In this document: piece after piece, positions 15,878-25,408 of the stretch | Position numbering within the stretch: the stretch's first letter is position 1 | How the letters are laid out: each line of letters begins with the position of its first letter | Source: Gp6-AA40 sp963772955 | Lineage (GTDB): Bacteria > Acidobacteriota > Vicinamibacteria > Vicinamibacterales > UBA2999 | NCBI GenBank assembly: GCA_963772955.1 | Contig: CAVYZF010000008.1 | Coordinates: forward strand, 372,001 to 436,000 | Reading direction: 5' to 3' | DNA length: 64,000 nt | Notes under the pieces: model-generated | What the model was told of the DNA's origin: nothing | The model's input: the letters and a program-made list of their open reading frames with translations, nothing else | The model's database searches: none | Made by a program: the position numbers and the translations under genes

Positions 15878-17761
15878 ATGGCGCGTGTCGGTCTCGTGCG
15901 GCTCCTGAAACTCGCGGTGTCTTCAGCTCTCGTCTGCGCTGGCACCGCCGGCGGCATCCTCCTCGCACAGGCACCAGAGCGCGCGAAGGCAGTCAGGTTC
16001 GCGCAGATCAATCCCGAGGACATGAAAGAGTGGCTCGGGTATCTCGCGTCGGACGATCTCCAGGGGCGGCAGACATTCACCGAAGGCTATGGCCTCGCCG
16101 CGTCCTACGTCGCCGGGCTCTTGAAACAGTGGGGCGTGAAGCCCCTCGGCGACAACGGCACGTACTTCGAGAGCGTTCGCATCAGAGGCTACAAGGCCAC
16201 GCGCAACTCGACGCTGACCATCACGTCGAACGGGACGTCGAAAACGTTCAAGCATGGCGATCACGTGACGTTTCCAAACGGACCTGGCGGCAAGCAGACG
16301 CTGACCTTCTCTAGCGCCGAGTTCATCGGCTACGGACAAGCCGCCGATCTCCAGAACCGCGACGTGAAGGGGAAGCTCGTGGTGTGGTTGCCGAACCTCG
16401 CTCCGGCGCAGACGGGCGGGCGAGCGGGTGGACGCGGTGGTGCCGCAATCGCGATCAACACGAACCGGGCGGCTGCGGCGATCGGGTTCGTTCCGACGCC
16501 GGCTCCGACCGATGCCGAGCGCGCACTCACCCAGGCACGGGAGGCGTTGCAGAAAGCGACGGAGGCCGTTCAGCAGGCGCAAGCGCAACTGCAAGGTCGC
16601 GGCGCGGGTGCGCGCGGACGCGGACCCGGCGCGTTTCCGACACCCGATTTCACAACCGCCCAGCGTGTGGACGCTGCGGTCATTCCGCAGATTGTCGGCG
16701 ACGAGGCGTTCTTCGAAGCGCTATTCGCAGGGACGCCGGGTGGATTTGCCGAGCTCAAGGCGAAGGCATCGAAGGGTGAGCCGCTCGCGGCCACCTCTCT
16801 GCCAACGGGCATCACGATCGACATCGACAACACCTTCGAGACTGTCTCCGAGCAACGCACGCGAAACGTCGTCGGCCTGGTCGAGGGCACCGAGCCGACG
16901 CTCAAGAGCACCTATGTGATATTCGGCGCGCATCTCGATCACATCGGCTACAGCCAGGTCGGTGCCGGCGTGCTGCCGACTGCGACGAGCTGCCGTGCGC
17001 GCAGCGAGGCGGCGCAAGCCGTCGTCAAGGCCGCCGGGAAGGTTGTTCAGAATCCGGGGCGCGGACGCGGTACTCCGCCAGTTGCGGCTTCCGCGCCCAC
17101 GCCCACTCCTTTCGATCAGCGTGACCTCATCAGCAACGGCGCCGACGATGACGGGTCGGGGTCAACGGCGATGCTGGCCATTGCAAAGGCATTTGCGACG
17201 GGACCGAAGCCGAAACGATCGGTGGTCTTCGTGTGGCACGCTGCTGAAGAAGGTGGACTACAAGGCTCACGCTACAACGCTGACTTCTCCGTCGTCCCGC
17301 TCGACAAGGTGCAGGCCGTGCTGAACATGGACATGGTCGGGCGCGATGACTGCAACAACCTCGAGGGCGATTATACGAACTCGGTCTTTGTCGTCGGGGC
17401 CGATCGCATCAGCACCGATTTGCACAACGTGATCGTCAACACGAACGCCGCCACGTCGAAGCCGATGACGCTCGACTTCGAGCTCAACGATCAGCTCGAT
17501 CCAGAGAGCGTCTACACGCGAAGCGATCACTACAGCTATGCCGTGAAGGGCATTCCAGTCGCGTTCTTCACGACCGGCCTGCACCCGGACTATCACAAGG
17601 TGTCGGATACGGTGGACAAGATCGTGTTCCCGAAGATGGCGCGGATCGCGCAACTGGTCTACGAGGCTGGCTTTTCGATTGCAAACAGCGAGCGCACGCT
17701 CGAGCGCGACAACAAGGGACCGCGTACGGGCTTCGGCTCGAAGGCGGACGTGATCAAATAG
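15878..17761 (+). CDS. M28-family metallopeptidase
   Basis: A 627-residue exported aminopeptidase-like protein from ATG 15878; GTG at 15860 is an in-frame alternative. Signal peptide: LLKLAVSSALVCAGTAGG. A PA-like region lies at about 90-260, with an inserted Ala/Gln/Gly/Arg-rich low-complexity segment (EAVQQAQAQLQGRGAG). The M28 catalytic domain then shows the expected zinc ligands in order: FGAHLDHIGY (His), NGADDDGSGSTAML (Asp), FVWHAAEEGGLQGS (Glu-Glu), VLNMDMVGRDD (Asp) and PDYHKVSDT (His). Such secreted M28 enzymes release amino acids from peptides. A second Gly/Arg low-complexity loop interrupts the domain at about residue 390. The stop is followed at once by a REP-like palindrome. Confidence 0.92.
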   Translation: MARVGLVRLLKLAVSSALVCAGTAGGILLAQAPERAKAVRFAQINPEDMKEWLGYLASDDLQGRQTFTEGYGLAASYVAGLLKQWGVKPLGDNGTYFESVRIRGYKATRNSTLTITSNGTSKTFKHGDHVTFPNGPGGKQTLTFSSAEFIGYGQAADLQNRDVKGKLVVWLPNLAPAQTGGRAGGRGGAAIAINTNRAAAAIGFVPTPAPTDAERALTQAREALQKATEAVQQAQAQLQGRGAGARGRGPGAFPTPDFTTAQRVDAAVIPQIVGDEAFFEALFAGTPGGFAELKAKASKGEPLAATSLPTGITIDIDNTFETVSEQRTRNVVGLVEGTEPTLKSTYVIFGAHLDHIGYSQVGAGVLPTATSCRARSEAAQAVVKAAGKVVQNPGRGRGTPPVAASAPTPTPFDQRDLISNGADDDGSGSTAMLAIAKAFATGPKPKRSVVFVWHAAEEGGLQGSRYNADFSVVPLDKVQAVLNMDMVGRDDCNNLEGDYTNSVFVVGADRISTDLHNVIVNTNAATSKPMTLDFELNDQLDPESVYTRSDHYSYAVKGIPVAFFTTGLHPDYHKVSDTVDKIVFPKMARIAQLVYEAGFSIANSERTLERDNKGPRTGFGSKADVIK

Positions 17762-17779
17762 AGGCGGGTAAAACGATAA

Positions 17780-17829
17780 AGGCGGGTCTGAAGACCCGCC
17801 TCTACACGTAGCGGAGGGCCTTCAGGCCC
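17780..17829. repeat. REP-like double palindrome between convergent genes
   Basis: A perfect hairpin AGGCGGGTCT-GA-AGACCCGCCT occupies 17780-17801. It is followed by a second, GC-rich dyad GGGCCT-TC-AGGCCC (17815-17830). A half copy GAGGCGGGT precedes at 17761. The block fills the 80-bp gap between the convergent M28 and sugar-dehydrogenase genes, so it can act as a bidirectional transcription stop although it lacks U-tracts. Related copies lie at 32974 and 47431. Confidence 0.85.
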
Positions 17830-17841
17830 GCCGAACTGACC

Positions 17842-19131
17842 CTACGACTTCGGAACGATCTTCAAGATGCGTCCCTTGGCGTTGTCCGTCAGCAGATAGA
17901 TCGCGCCATCCGGCCCCTGACGCACGTCTCGGAAGCGTTCGCGCGACGGCTGCAGATCCTGCAGCAGCCGTTCTTCTCCCGTGATCTGCTCCCCTTTCAC
18001 CGTCAGGCGAACGAGGTTCGTGCTGCCCAGGCCGCCGACGAACAGGCTGTTTTGCCAAGCGGGGAACAGCTTGCCCGTATAGAAGATCATCCCGCTCGGC
18101 GCGATGTTGGGATCCCAGTAGTAGCGCGGCTGCTCCATGCCCTCCTTCTGCTGAATGCCACCGGTGATCGGAGGGCCCTGATACTCGATGCCATACGCGA
18201 TCGTCGGCCAGCCATAGTCCTTGCCCTTGCGCGATACATTCACTTCATCGCCACCACGCGTGCCGTGCTCGACCTCCCACAACTCGCCCGTTGCCGGATT
18301 GAGCGCCGCTGCCTGCACGTTGCGATGACCGTACGACCAGATCTCCGGGCGCACGCCTTCCTTGCCGACAAACGGGTTGTCCTTCGGTATCGAGCCATCC
18401 GGATTCAGGCGAACGATCTTGCCGAGCAGTCCGTCCATCCGCTGGGCCTGCATGCGGCCCTCAGTGATCGATCGCTCGCCGAGCGTGATGAAGAGCGTGC
18501 CGTCACGATTGAAGACCAGGCGGCCGCCGAAGTGGAGTGGTGATGCGAGCGATGGCGCCTGATGAAAGATGACTTGCACGTTCTCGACCTTCGGTGCCGC
18601 GCCATCGACGAACTTCCCGCGAGCGACCGCGGTGTTGTTCATCATGTTGTCCTTCGGCTCGGCGTAGCTCCAGTAGATCAGGCCGTTGGTCGCGAACGCC
18701 GGATCGAGCACGACGTCGAGCAGCCCGCCCTGTCCACGACCGTCGACCACCGGCAGCCCCGCCACCGGTTCCGACATCGTCTTGCCATCCGCGCTGACGA
18801 CGCGCAGGCGGCCCGGCCGCTCGGTGACGAGCATCTTGCCGTCCGGCAGGAACGTCATGCCCCACGGGTTGACGAGCCCTTCGGTCACTGTGACGACGTT
18901 GAAGGCGACGCCGAGCTTCTGCTCGGGCGCACGCGTCTGTCCGGCGAATGCGGCTTTCTGATCCGGGGCGTTGGGCGGGCGCTGGTTCAAGCCGTTCTCG
19001 GGTCCGCCTCCGGGAGGGCCGCCGCGGCCGGGTGGAGGGCCCGCCGGCGCGGGACCTTGCTGAGCGGTCAGATACAGCGTTGAACCAAGGACTATGGCGA
19101 CTGCCGCCACAAGCACAGACCGTTTCATCAT
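17842..19131 (-). CDS. PQQ-dependent sugar dehydrogenase (soluble aldose dehydrogenase-like)
   Basis: A 429-residue exported protein; ATG 19131 has GGAG about 6 nt upstream, and a longer frame to 19155 is less likely. After a signal peptide (SVLVAAVAIVLGSTLYLTAQ) comes a Pro/Gly-rich spacer, then a six-bladed quinoprotein propeller. Recognisable blocks are GLVNPWGMTFLPDGKMLVTER, GGLLDVVLDPAF, PLHFGGRLVFNRDGTLFIT (with the HFGGR active-site segment), EIWSYGHRNVQAAALNP, EVEHGTRGGDEVN and a terminal GAIYLLTD. Family members oxidise aldose sugars in the periplasm with PQQ and pass electrons to the respiratory chain. No PQQ synthesis genes are visible. It converges on the M28 gene. Confidence 0.9.
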   Translation of the reverse strand: MMKRSVLVAAVAIVLGSTLYLTAQQGPAPAGPPPGRGGPPGGGPENGLNQRPPNAPDQKAAFAGQTRAPEQKLGVAFNVVTVTEGLVNPWGMTFLPDGKMLVTERPGRLRVVSADGKTMSEPVAGLPVVDGRGQGGLLDVVLDPAFATNGLIYWSYAEPKDNMMNNTAVARGKFVDGAAPKVENVQVIFHQAPSLASPLHFGGRLVFNRDGTLFITLGERSITEGRMQAQRMDGLLGKIVRLNPDGSIPKDNPFVGKEGVRPEIWSYGHRNVQAAALNPATGELWEVEHGTRGGDEVNVSRKGKDYGWPTIAYGIEYQGPPITGGIQQKEGMEQPRYYWDPNIAPSGMIFYTGKLFPAWQNSLFVGGLGSTNLVRLTVKGEQITGEERLLQDLQPSRERFRDVRQGPDGAIYLLTDNAKGRILKIVPKS

Positions 19132-19295
19132 CGTCTCCGTATGAATGCAGCGCATGAGGCTGCGGAAAATTGCAAATCGTAATCATACGCTGTCGGCGAC
19201 GACGTTCACAGAATTGCGAAGGCCGATCGAGCCAATATAGAGCGGTTTGAATAGCCGATTTGACGTAATTTCTGAGACAGGACAATATCGAGTCG

Positions 19296-20069
19296 ATGCG
19301 ACGCTGGATCAGCGCGCTTCTGGCAGGGGCAGTCTTCGCCGCTCTGAGCCAGGGGACGGAGGCTCAGCGTCCGCCGACAATCGCGGCGGCCGCCAATCTG
19401 AACTTCGCGCTGACCGATATCGCGAACCAGTTCAAGGCTGACCGCGGCACGGCGGTCGATGTTGTCTTCGGGGCCTCGGGCACACTGACGCGACAGATCC
19501 AGGACGGCGCGCCGTTCGAGCTCTTCCTCGCCGCCGACGAGGATTTTCCCAATCAACTCTCCAAGGCTGGTCTGACTCGCGACGCGGGCGTGGTCTACGC
19601 GACAGGGCGGTTGGTGATCTTTGCGCCGAACGGATCACCACTCACCGTCGATGAGCGGCTCGACGGCCTGGCTCGTTTGATGAAGAGCGGCAAGGCTGGA
19701 CGGTTAGCGATCGCGAACCCCGCCGTCGCTCCGTATGGCGAAGCGGCGGAGGCGGTCCTCAAGAAGCGGGGATTGTGGGACGCGATTCGGCCGCAGCTCG
19801 TACTCGGCGACACGATCGCGCAGGCAGCGCAATTTGCAACGACAGGAAATGCCGTCGGAGGAATCGTCGCGTACTCGCTGGTGCTTGGTCCCGGGTTCGC
19901 CGAGCGCGGCATGTATGCGGTGATCCCGGAAAGCGATCATCCTCCGCTCCGCCAGCGGATGGTGCTGCTCAAGCGGGCAGGGGAGACGGCGACGCAGTTC
20001 TACACCTACATTCAGGGCAAGACCGCGAAAGCGATCCTTCGAAAGCACGGGTACGGAGTGCCACAATAG
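19296..20069 (+). CDS. modA: molybdate ABC transporter substrate-binding protein
   Basis: A 257-residue periplasmic binding protein with signal peptide ALLAGAVFAALSQGTEAQ. ModA blocks are clear: AAAANLNFALTDIANQFK, FGASGTLTRQIQDGAPFELF, LFLAADEDFPNQL, ATGRLVIFAPNG and LAIANPAVAPYGEAAEAVL, the last lining the oxyanion pocket. It delivers molybdate or tungstate to ModB. It starts a compact operon: modB begins 6 bp after its stop. The 140-bp upstream gap, shared with the divergent sugar-dehydrogenase gene, is comparatively AT-rich and probably holds both promoters. I could not identify a ModE box or a molybdenum-cofactor riboswitch there with confidence. Confidence 0.94.
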   Translation: MRRWISALLAGAVFAALSQGTEAQRPPTIAAAANLNFALTDIANQFKADRGTAVDVVFGASGTLTRQIQDGAPFELFLAADEDFPNQLSKAGLTRDAGVVYATGRLVIFAPNGSPLTVDERLDGLARLMKSGKAGRLAIANPAVAPYGEAAEAVLKKRGLWDAIRPQLVLGDTIAQAAQFATTGNAVGGIVAYSLVLGPGFAERGMYAVIPESDHPPLRQRMVLLKRAGETATQFYTYIQGKTAKAILRKHGYGVPQ

Positions 20070-20075
20070 CCGCCC

Positions 20076-20744
20076 ATGGACTGGACGGCGCTGCGCGTCT
20101 CGCTCTGGCTCGGCGCCGGCACGATCGCGATTCTTCTTCCGATCGGCGTGTGGTTCGGCCGCCTGCTCGCCGTCCATCAGTTCCGCGGCAAGGTGTTGGT
20201 CGAAGCGCTCGTCACGGTCCCGCTCGTCCTGCCGCCCACGGTGCTCGGCTTCTATTTGCTGGTGCTGTTCGGTGCGCGCTCGCCGCTCGGTCAGGCCTTT
20301 CAATCGGTGTTCGGTCAGTCACTGCCGTTCTCGTTCGAGGGGCTGCTGGTCGCTTCCGCGATCGCCAACATCCCCTTCGTCGTCCAGCCGATTCAGCGCG
20401 GCTTCGAAGCGATTCCATCCGACGTTCGTGACGCGGCGGCGTGTTGCGGTCTCACGCCGTGGCAACGCTTTGCGCGAATCGAAGTCCCGCTCGCGTGGCC
20501 GGGGATCCTGACTGCCGCAATCCTCACGTTCGCCCACACGCTGGGCGAGTTCGGCGTTGTCCTCATGGTCGGCGGCAACCTTCCCGGTGAGACGCGCACG
20601 CTGAGCGTGGCTATCTACGATCGGATGCAGGCCTTTGACGACCGCAGCGCGGGAATCATGGCGGCAACGCTGCTCGCGATCGCGGTCGTTACGTTGATGC
20701 TGACGACGACGCTTTCTCGTCGCGTGGGTCTGCGACGTGGCTGA
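20076..20744 (+). CDS. modB: molybdate ABC transporter permease
   Basis: A 222-residue inner-membrane permease with about five hydrophobic helices. The ModB/CysW-type cytoplasmic loop is present (DAAACCGLTPWQRFARIEVP followed by LAWPGILTAAI), the EAA-like motif that contacts the ATPase. LVTVPLVLPPTVLGFYLLVL and LGEFGVVLMVGGNLPGET are characteristic of the molybdate branch. Its coding end overlaps the start of modC by 8 bp, and modA ends 6 bp upstream, so the three genes are one translational unit. Confidence 0.94.
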   Translation: MDWTALRVSLWLGAGTIAILLPIGVWFGRLLAVHQFRGKVLVEALVTVPLVLPPTVLGFYLLVLFGARSPLGQAFQSVFGQSLPFSFEGLLVASAIANIPFVVQPIQRGFEAIPSDVRDAAACCGLTPWQRFARIEVPLAWPGILTAAILTFAHTLGEFGVVLMVGGNLPGETRTLSVAIYDRMQAFDDRSAGIMAATLLAIAVVTLMLTTTLSRRVGLRRG

Positions 20745-21840
20745 TCGCCGGCTGTCGGTGAGCATGCGCCAGCGGACGCCGATTCCGCTCGATGTCGAAT
20801 TCACCTGCGATCCTGGCGATGTTCTCGCGATCTTCGGGCCGTCGGGCAGCGGCAAGACGACGATTCTTCGCGGTATCGCGGGACTGTATCGGCCGGAGCA
20901 GGTCACGGTGCGCGCGGGCGACGAAACGTGGAGCGACACGTCATCGAAGGCGTTCGCTCCGCCCCATCGTCGCGCGGTCGGCATCGTGTTCCAGGAATAC
21001 GCGCTCTTTCCGCACTTGACGGCGCTCGGCAACGTGATGACCGCCCTCGGTCATCGTCAGGCCTCCGAGCGGCGGCCGCGAGCCCAGGAGTTGCTCAGGC
21101 TCGTGCACTTGTCGGATCACCAGGATCGACGGCCTCACCAGCTTTCGGGCGGTGAACGTCAGCGTGTCGCGCTCGCACGCGCACTCGCACGAGAGCCCGC
21201 GGTGCTCCTGCTCGATGAGCCGTTTGCCGCAGTCGATCGCACGGTGAGACGACGGCTGCAGGACGAGATCGACGAGTTGCGGCGAACACTCGATATCCCG
21301 CTCGTGCTCGTCACGCATGATTTCGACGACGTCGTGCGGCTGGCTACGCGGCTCCTCATCCTCGAGAAAGGGAAGGCGATCGCCTGTGGAGCGCTGACGG
21401 ATCTCACCAGCCGCACCGACCTGCCATGGCTTCGCGAAGCCGTTGGCCTCGGGAGTGTGTTCGAGGCGCGCGTCGTGGCTCGGGACCGCCAGCGTGGTCT
21501 TCTCGAGCTCGCATTTGAGGGAGGCTCGTTGTTCGCAGCCGATCGTGCGCTCGAGGCAGGTACGACTGTCCGATTACGAATTGCCGCGCGCGACGTGATC
21601 CTTGCGACCAGCGAACCGCAAGGCCTGAGCCTGCACAACGCATTGCCTGCCACCGTGTCGGCGATTGCTGCGGACGGTGCAGGCGATCACGTCATCGTGC
21701 AACTCGTGGTCGGCAGCGTACTGTTGCTCGCTGAAGTGACGCGCGATGCGATCACCCGCCTGGGAATAAGCGTTGGCGCAAGGGTCTACGCCCTGATCAA
21801 GTCGGTCTCGATTGACGTGGCAGGCTCAGAAATTTCCTAA
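20737..21840 (+). CDS. modC: molybdate ABC transporter ATP-binding protein
   Basis: A 367-residue ATPase starting at GTG inside the modB end. The ATP-binding domain (residues 1-235) shows Walker A GPSGSGKTT, a Q-loop in VFQEYALFPH, signature LSGGERQRVALARAL, Walker B VLLLDEPFAAVD and switch His in LVTHDFDD. The C-terminal 130 residues form a TOBE/MOP-type molybdate-binding regulatory region (GSVFEARVVARD; SLHNALPATVSAIA; GARVYALIKSVSI). Such domains can inhibit transport when oxyanion accumulates. ATP hydrolysis drives ModB. A TonB-dependent receptor gene follows 70 bp downstream on the same strand. Confidence 0.94.
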   Translation: MADRRLSVSMRQRTPIPLDVEFTCDPGDVLAIFGPSGSGKTTILRGIAGLYRPEQVTVRAGDETWSDTSSKAFAPPHRRAVGIVFQEYALFPHLTALGNVMTALGHRQASERRPRAQELLRLVHLSDHQDRRPHQLSGGERQRVALARALAREPAVLLLDEPFAAVDRTVRRRLQDEIDELRRTLDIPLVLVTHDFDDVVRLATRLLILEKGKAIACGALTDLTSRTDLPWLREAVGLGSVFEARVVARDRQRGLLELAFEGGSLFAADRALEAGTTVRLRIAARDVILATSEPQGLSLHNALPATVSAIAADGAGDHVIVQLVVGSVLLLAEVTRDAITRLGISVGARVYALIKSVSIDVAGSEIS

Positions 21841-21910
21841 TCAATACGAATCAAGTCGATTTGAGTAGTCGCCTCAATCCGATCTACCTTTGCAAGCTTC
21901 TGGAGGTTGG

Positions 21911-24900
21911 ATGAGAGGAACCCGTGTCGCGATTTTCCTCGCCATGGCCTGTGTGTGCTTCGCCGGAGTATTGCCCGTGCACGCCCAGGTGGCAGCTGGT
22001 GAAATCACCGGCGTCGTGAAGGACCAGGCTGGTGCCGCTGTCCCTGGCGCGACCATCACGGTCACGCAGATGCGGACAAATCGGCAACGAGTGGCCGTTT
22101 CCACCGAGGATGGTGTCTACACCGCCCCGAGTCTGGCGCCGGGGGATTACAGCATAGATGTTGAACTCTCAGGCTTCTCTCCGGTGCGCCGCGAGGGAAT
22201 CCGGATTACGACTGGTGAGAAGGCGCGTATCGATTTCGACCTCCGCGTCGGGGGCGTTCAGGAAAAGGTGACGGTTGCAGGGGACTCGCCGGTCGTGCGC
22301 GTTGAAACCGCGAGCCTCGGTACGGTGATCGAGAACGAACAGGTCACGCAGCTGCCGCTGAACGGCCGTTTGTTCATCATGCTCGCCTCCATCGCCCCGG
22401 GCGTGGCGTTGCCGCCCAATTCCCTACTTCCGCGCATCAACGGTGGACGACCTCGCACGAACGAGTATCTGTTCGACGGCATTTCGGTGCTGCAGCCAGA
22501 GCCCGGGCAGGTTGCGTACTACCCCATCGTCGATGCCATCCAGGAATTCAAGATCGAGAGCAACAGCCCGCCCGCAGAGTTTGGCCGGTTCAATGGCGGC
22601 GTAGTCAACCTCACCACCAAGGCCGGGGGAAACGCGTTTCGCGGCACGCTGTTCGAGTTCTTTCGTAACGAGAACCTGAACGCCAGGAATTATTTTCAGA
22701 GGTCGAACCCGGTCAAGCCCGACTACCGCCGGAACCAGTTTGGTGGAGTGCTCGGCGGACCTCTGGTGAAAGACCGGACGTTCTTCTTCGTTGACTATCA
22801 GGGACAGCGCCAGTCGATTGCGAGAACGGTAACCTCTGTCGTTCCCACGCTGTTGCAGCGGCAGGGAATCTTCTCCGAGGCGATTGCCGGGCGGGTTCCG
22901 ACCATCTACGATCCGCGAACCACGGTCGGGTCAACACGCCAGCCGTTTCCCAACAACACAATTCCGCGAGATGCGATGGATCCCGTCGCGCTCTCGTTGC
23001 TCGATCGCTACCCGCTGCCGACGTCTGCCGGAACCTCCAACAACTACAGCCGGACGGCGAATGAACTCGACAATCAGGATCAAGGCGACGTGCGCCTCGA
23101 TCACAAGTTCGCGTCCGGCCAGGATCAGGTGTTCGGACGACTGACGTACTCCAGCGGCCAGGCCGACCCGGTCACCGCGTTTCCAGAAGGCAGTGGCGTC
23201 ATTGCGGCTGGCAGCGTTGCGGTGGGACCGCAAAAGACGAAAGCGTGGGCATTTGCCTCGAACTATCAACACCAGTTCTCGGGCACCCTTCTGAATGAAG
23301 TGCGGATTGGGGACACGCGTCGCTCGGTCGAGCGGGGCGCGGCGGCATTGTCGTCACCAGCGGGCAGTGCACTGAACATTCCGGGTATCCCGGTCAATGG
23401 AGCGTTCGCCAACACGCTGCCGACCTTCGCTCCGAACGGGTATCAGCAGATCGGATCTCCGACGAACACCGCATCGGACTTTGGCACGAGCGTCACGGAA
23501 ATCGCCGATTCGCTGACCTGGCTGAAGGGCCGGCACACCGTGAAGATGGGTCTCGACTGGCGCTGGGAGCGGCTGAATGTGGTTCAGCCGCCTTGGCCGA
23601 CGGGTAACTTCGCGTTCAGCACCGTGGGCAGCGATTTGCCCGGAGTGACCGGCACCGGCAACGCATTCGCGAGCTTCCTGCTCGGCCAGGTGCAGAACTT
23701 TGCGATCTCTTTCCAGCAGGACCAAATCCAGGAGCGCGCGCACATCCAGGAGTACTTCATCCAGGACGACTGGAAGATCTCCGACCGCCTGACGATCAAT
23801 CCGGGCTTGCGCTACACGTTGAACTTCCCGTCCACGGAGATCAACGGACAGACCGCGGTGCTCAACATGGAGACGCGGTTGCTCGAATATCCGGGCACCG
23901 ATCCCGTGCGGCCGCTCAAGAAGAACAACTTCGGCCCCCGCTTCGGTGCTGTGTATTCCCTGACGGATCGAACGGTCCTGAGCTCGGGCTACGGACTCAT
24001 CTGGATCGAAATGGCTGGCATCACCACGCCGTTCACGACGCCGACGTTTCCGTTCCTGCAGGAAGCCACGCTCCGTACGCTCGACAACATCTCTCCCGCG
24101 TTCGTCCTGGCGAACGGCCCGACGACGGCCCCGATCGACCACAGCCCGACCGCTGGCCTCGGTCAAGGCGTCTTCACGGTCGATGCCGGGCTCGGGTCTG
24201 GTTACGCGCAACAGTGGAACGCGTCGGTGCAGCGCGAGATCACGACGAACACCGTTGTCGAGGTGTCGTACCTCGGATCGAAGATTACTCACGTCGGCAT
24301 TCCTGACAGCAACATTAATCAATTGACCGAGGAGCAATTGGCACTCGGGTCGGCGCTGCTTGTCAGGGTCCCGAACCCCTACTTCGGGATCGTTCCGCGC
24401 TCATCCTCGATCGGCGATCCGACGGTGACACGCGCGCAGCTCCTGAAGCCATACCCGGAGTACACCGCGGTCAGCTTCTATCGAAACAATGTTGGCGTGA
24501 CGAACTACCAGGGCGTCGCGTTCAGCATCCGTCAGCGCTTCTCGAAAGGGCTGACCTACTCGGCCGCCTACACCTACTCCACGCTCAAAGACACGGCCTC
24601 GTCGGTGTTCGACGCGTCGATTCTCACGGGGCCGCTGACCAACGCCGCCGTCGCGGACAGTCACAATCTCGATCGAGACTACGACTATTCCACTGGCGAC
24701 ATCCCGCACTATTTCGGCGGTTCGGTCGTCTGGGATCTGCCATTCGGCGAAGGCCGTGGAAGACAACCGGGCGGGTTCATCGGTGTGCTGGCCAGTGACT
24801 GGAGTGTCGCCACGGTGGTCACGTTGCAGTCGGGCGTTCCCGTTGCGGTGACGCAGGCCAATTCGCTCGGATACGCCGGCTTCACGACGCAGCGGCCGAA

Positions 24901-25234
24901 TCTGGTTGGCGATCCAGACCTGCCCGCTGACGAGAGGAACGAGAACCGCTGGTTCAACACCGCGGCGTTCCAGACAGCGACTCAATTCCAGATCGGAACT
25001 GCGTCGCGCAATCCCGTGCGCGGTCCGTCATACCGCGACGTCGATCTCGCAGTGATGCGTCTCATCCGCGTCAAGGGCGAGCGCGCGTTCGAGTTGCGCG
25101 CCGAGGTGTTCAACCTTCTGAACACCACCAACTTCGGTGCACCGGCATCGCAGCTAGGCGCGGCGAACTTCGGAACAATCACGACCGCTCTCGATCCGCG
25201 GGTTTTGCAGCTTGCGGTGAAGTACACCTTCTGA
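21911..25234 (+). CDS. TonB-dependent receptor, Oar-like with carboxypeptidase-regulatory domain
   Basis: ATG 21911 lies 5 nt after GGAGG; an in-frame TTG at 21890 is rejected. The product is about 1107 residues. Domains: signal peptide (FLAMACVCFAGVLPVHAQ); a CarboxypepD_reg-like beta-sandwich (GEITGVVKDQAGAAVPGATI; VYTAPSLAPGDYSIDVE); a plug (PLNGRLFIMLASIAPGV; RPRTNEYLFDGISV; FGRFNGGVVNLTTKAGGN); and a large barrel ending in FNLLNTTNFGAP and VLQLAVKYTF with terminal Phe. Oar-like receptors import ligands too large for porins. Its place directly behind modABC raises the possibility that it serves oxyanion or complex uptake, but these receptors are numerous in Acidobacteriota and ligand prediction is unsafe. 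Confidence 0.9.
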   Translation: MRGTRVAIFLAMACVCFAGVLPVHAQVAAGEITGVVKDQAGAAVPGATITVTQMRTNRQRVAVSTEDGVYTAPSLAPGDYSIDVELSGFSPVRREGIRITTGEKARIDFDLRVGGVQEKVTVAGDSPVVRVETASLGTVIENEQVTQLPLNGRLFIMLASIAPGVALPPNSLLPRINGGRPRTNEYLFDGISVLQPEPGQVAYYPIVDAIQEFKIESNSPPAEFGRFNGGVVNLTTKAGGNAFRGTLFEFFRNENLNARNYFQRSNPVKPDYRRNQFGGVLGGPLVKDRTFFFVDYQGQRQSIARTVTSVVPTLLQRQGIFSEAIAGRVPTIYDPRTTVGSTRQPFPNNTIPRDAMDPVALSLLDRYPLPTSAGTSNNYSRTANELDNQDQGDVRLDHKFASGQDQVFGRLTYSSGQADPVTAFPEGSGVIAAGSVAVGPQKTKAWAFASNYQHQFSGTLLNEVRIGDTRRSVERGAAALSSPAGSALNIPGIPVNGAFANTLPTFAPNGYQQIGSPTNTASDFGTSVTEIADSLTWLKGRHTVKMGLDWRWERLNVVQPPWPTGNFAFSTVGSDLPGVTGTGNAFASFLLGQVQNFAISFQQDQIQERAHIQEYFIQDDWKISDRLTINPGLRYTLNFPSTEINGQTAVLNMETRLLEYPGTDPVRPLKKNNFGPRFGAVYSLTDRTVLSSGYGLIWIEMAGITTPFTTPTFPFLQEATLRTLDNISPAFVLANGPTTAPIDHSPTAGLGQGVFTVDAGLGSGYAQQWNASVQREITTNTVVEVSYLGSKITHVGIPDSNINQLTEEQLALGSALLVRVPNPYFGIVPRSSSIGDPTVTRAQLLKPYPEYTAVSFYRNNVGVTNYQGVAFSIRQRFSKGLTYSAAYTYSTLKDTASSVFDASILTGPLTNAAVADSHNLDRDYDYSTGDIPHYFGGSVVWDLPFGEGRGRQPGGFIGVLASDWSVATVVTLQSGVPVAVTQANSLGYAGFTTQRPNLVGDPDLPADERNENRWFNTAAFQTATQFQIGTASRNPVRGPSYRDVDLAVMRLIRVKGERAFELRAEVFNLLNTTNFGAPASQLGAANFGTITTALDPRVLQLAVKYTF

Positions 25235-25408
25235 AGCCTCTCGCGGTCCGAAGGAACGAAGGGGCGCGGGTGCGGCTGTCGCCAGTGCCCGTGCATCAAC
25301 GAGGGCGTCGCGTCGCCCGTCACGCCGATTTTGGTCTTCGGACTGCGAGACTAGCAAGGCGACGGTCGCCTTGACCCGCGTGCAACGGATTTCATAGCCT
25401 GTGACATC

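Noticed and set aside
19267..21834. Inverted 10-mers AATTTCTGAG and CTCAGAAATT at the two ends of the mod operon
   Set aside because: Too short to distinguish from chance, one copy lies in the modC coding end, and no ModE-like spacing is seen.
23354..24337. 327-residue frame antisense to the first TonB receptor
   Set aside because: High-GC antisense frame of a barrel gene, rich in Arg, Glu, Val and His, without motifs.
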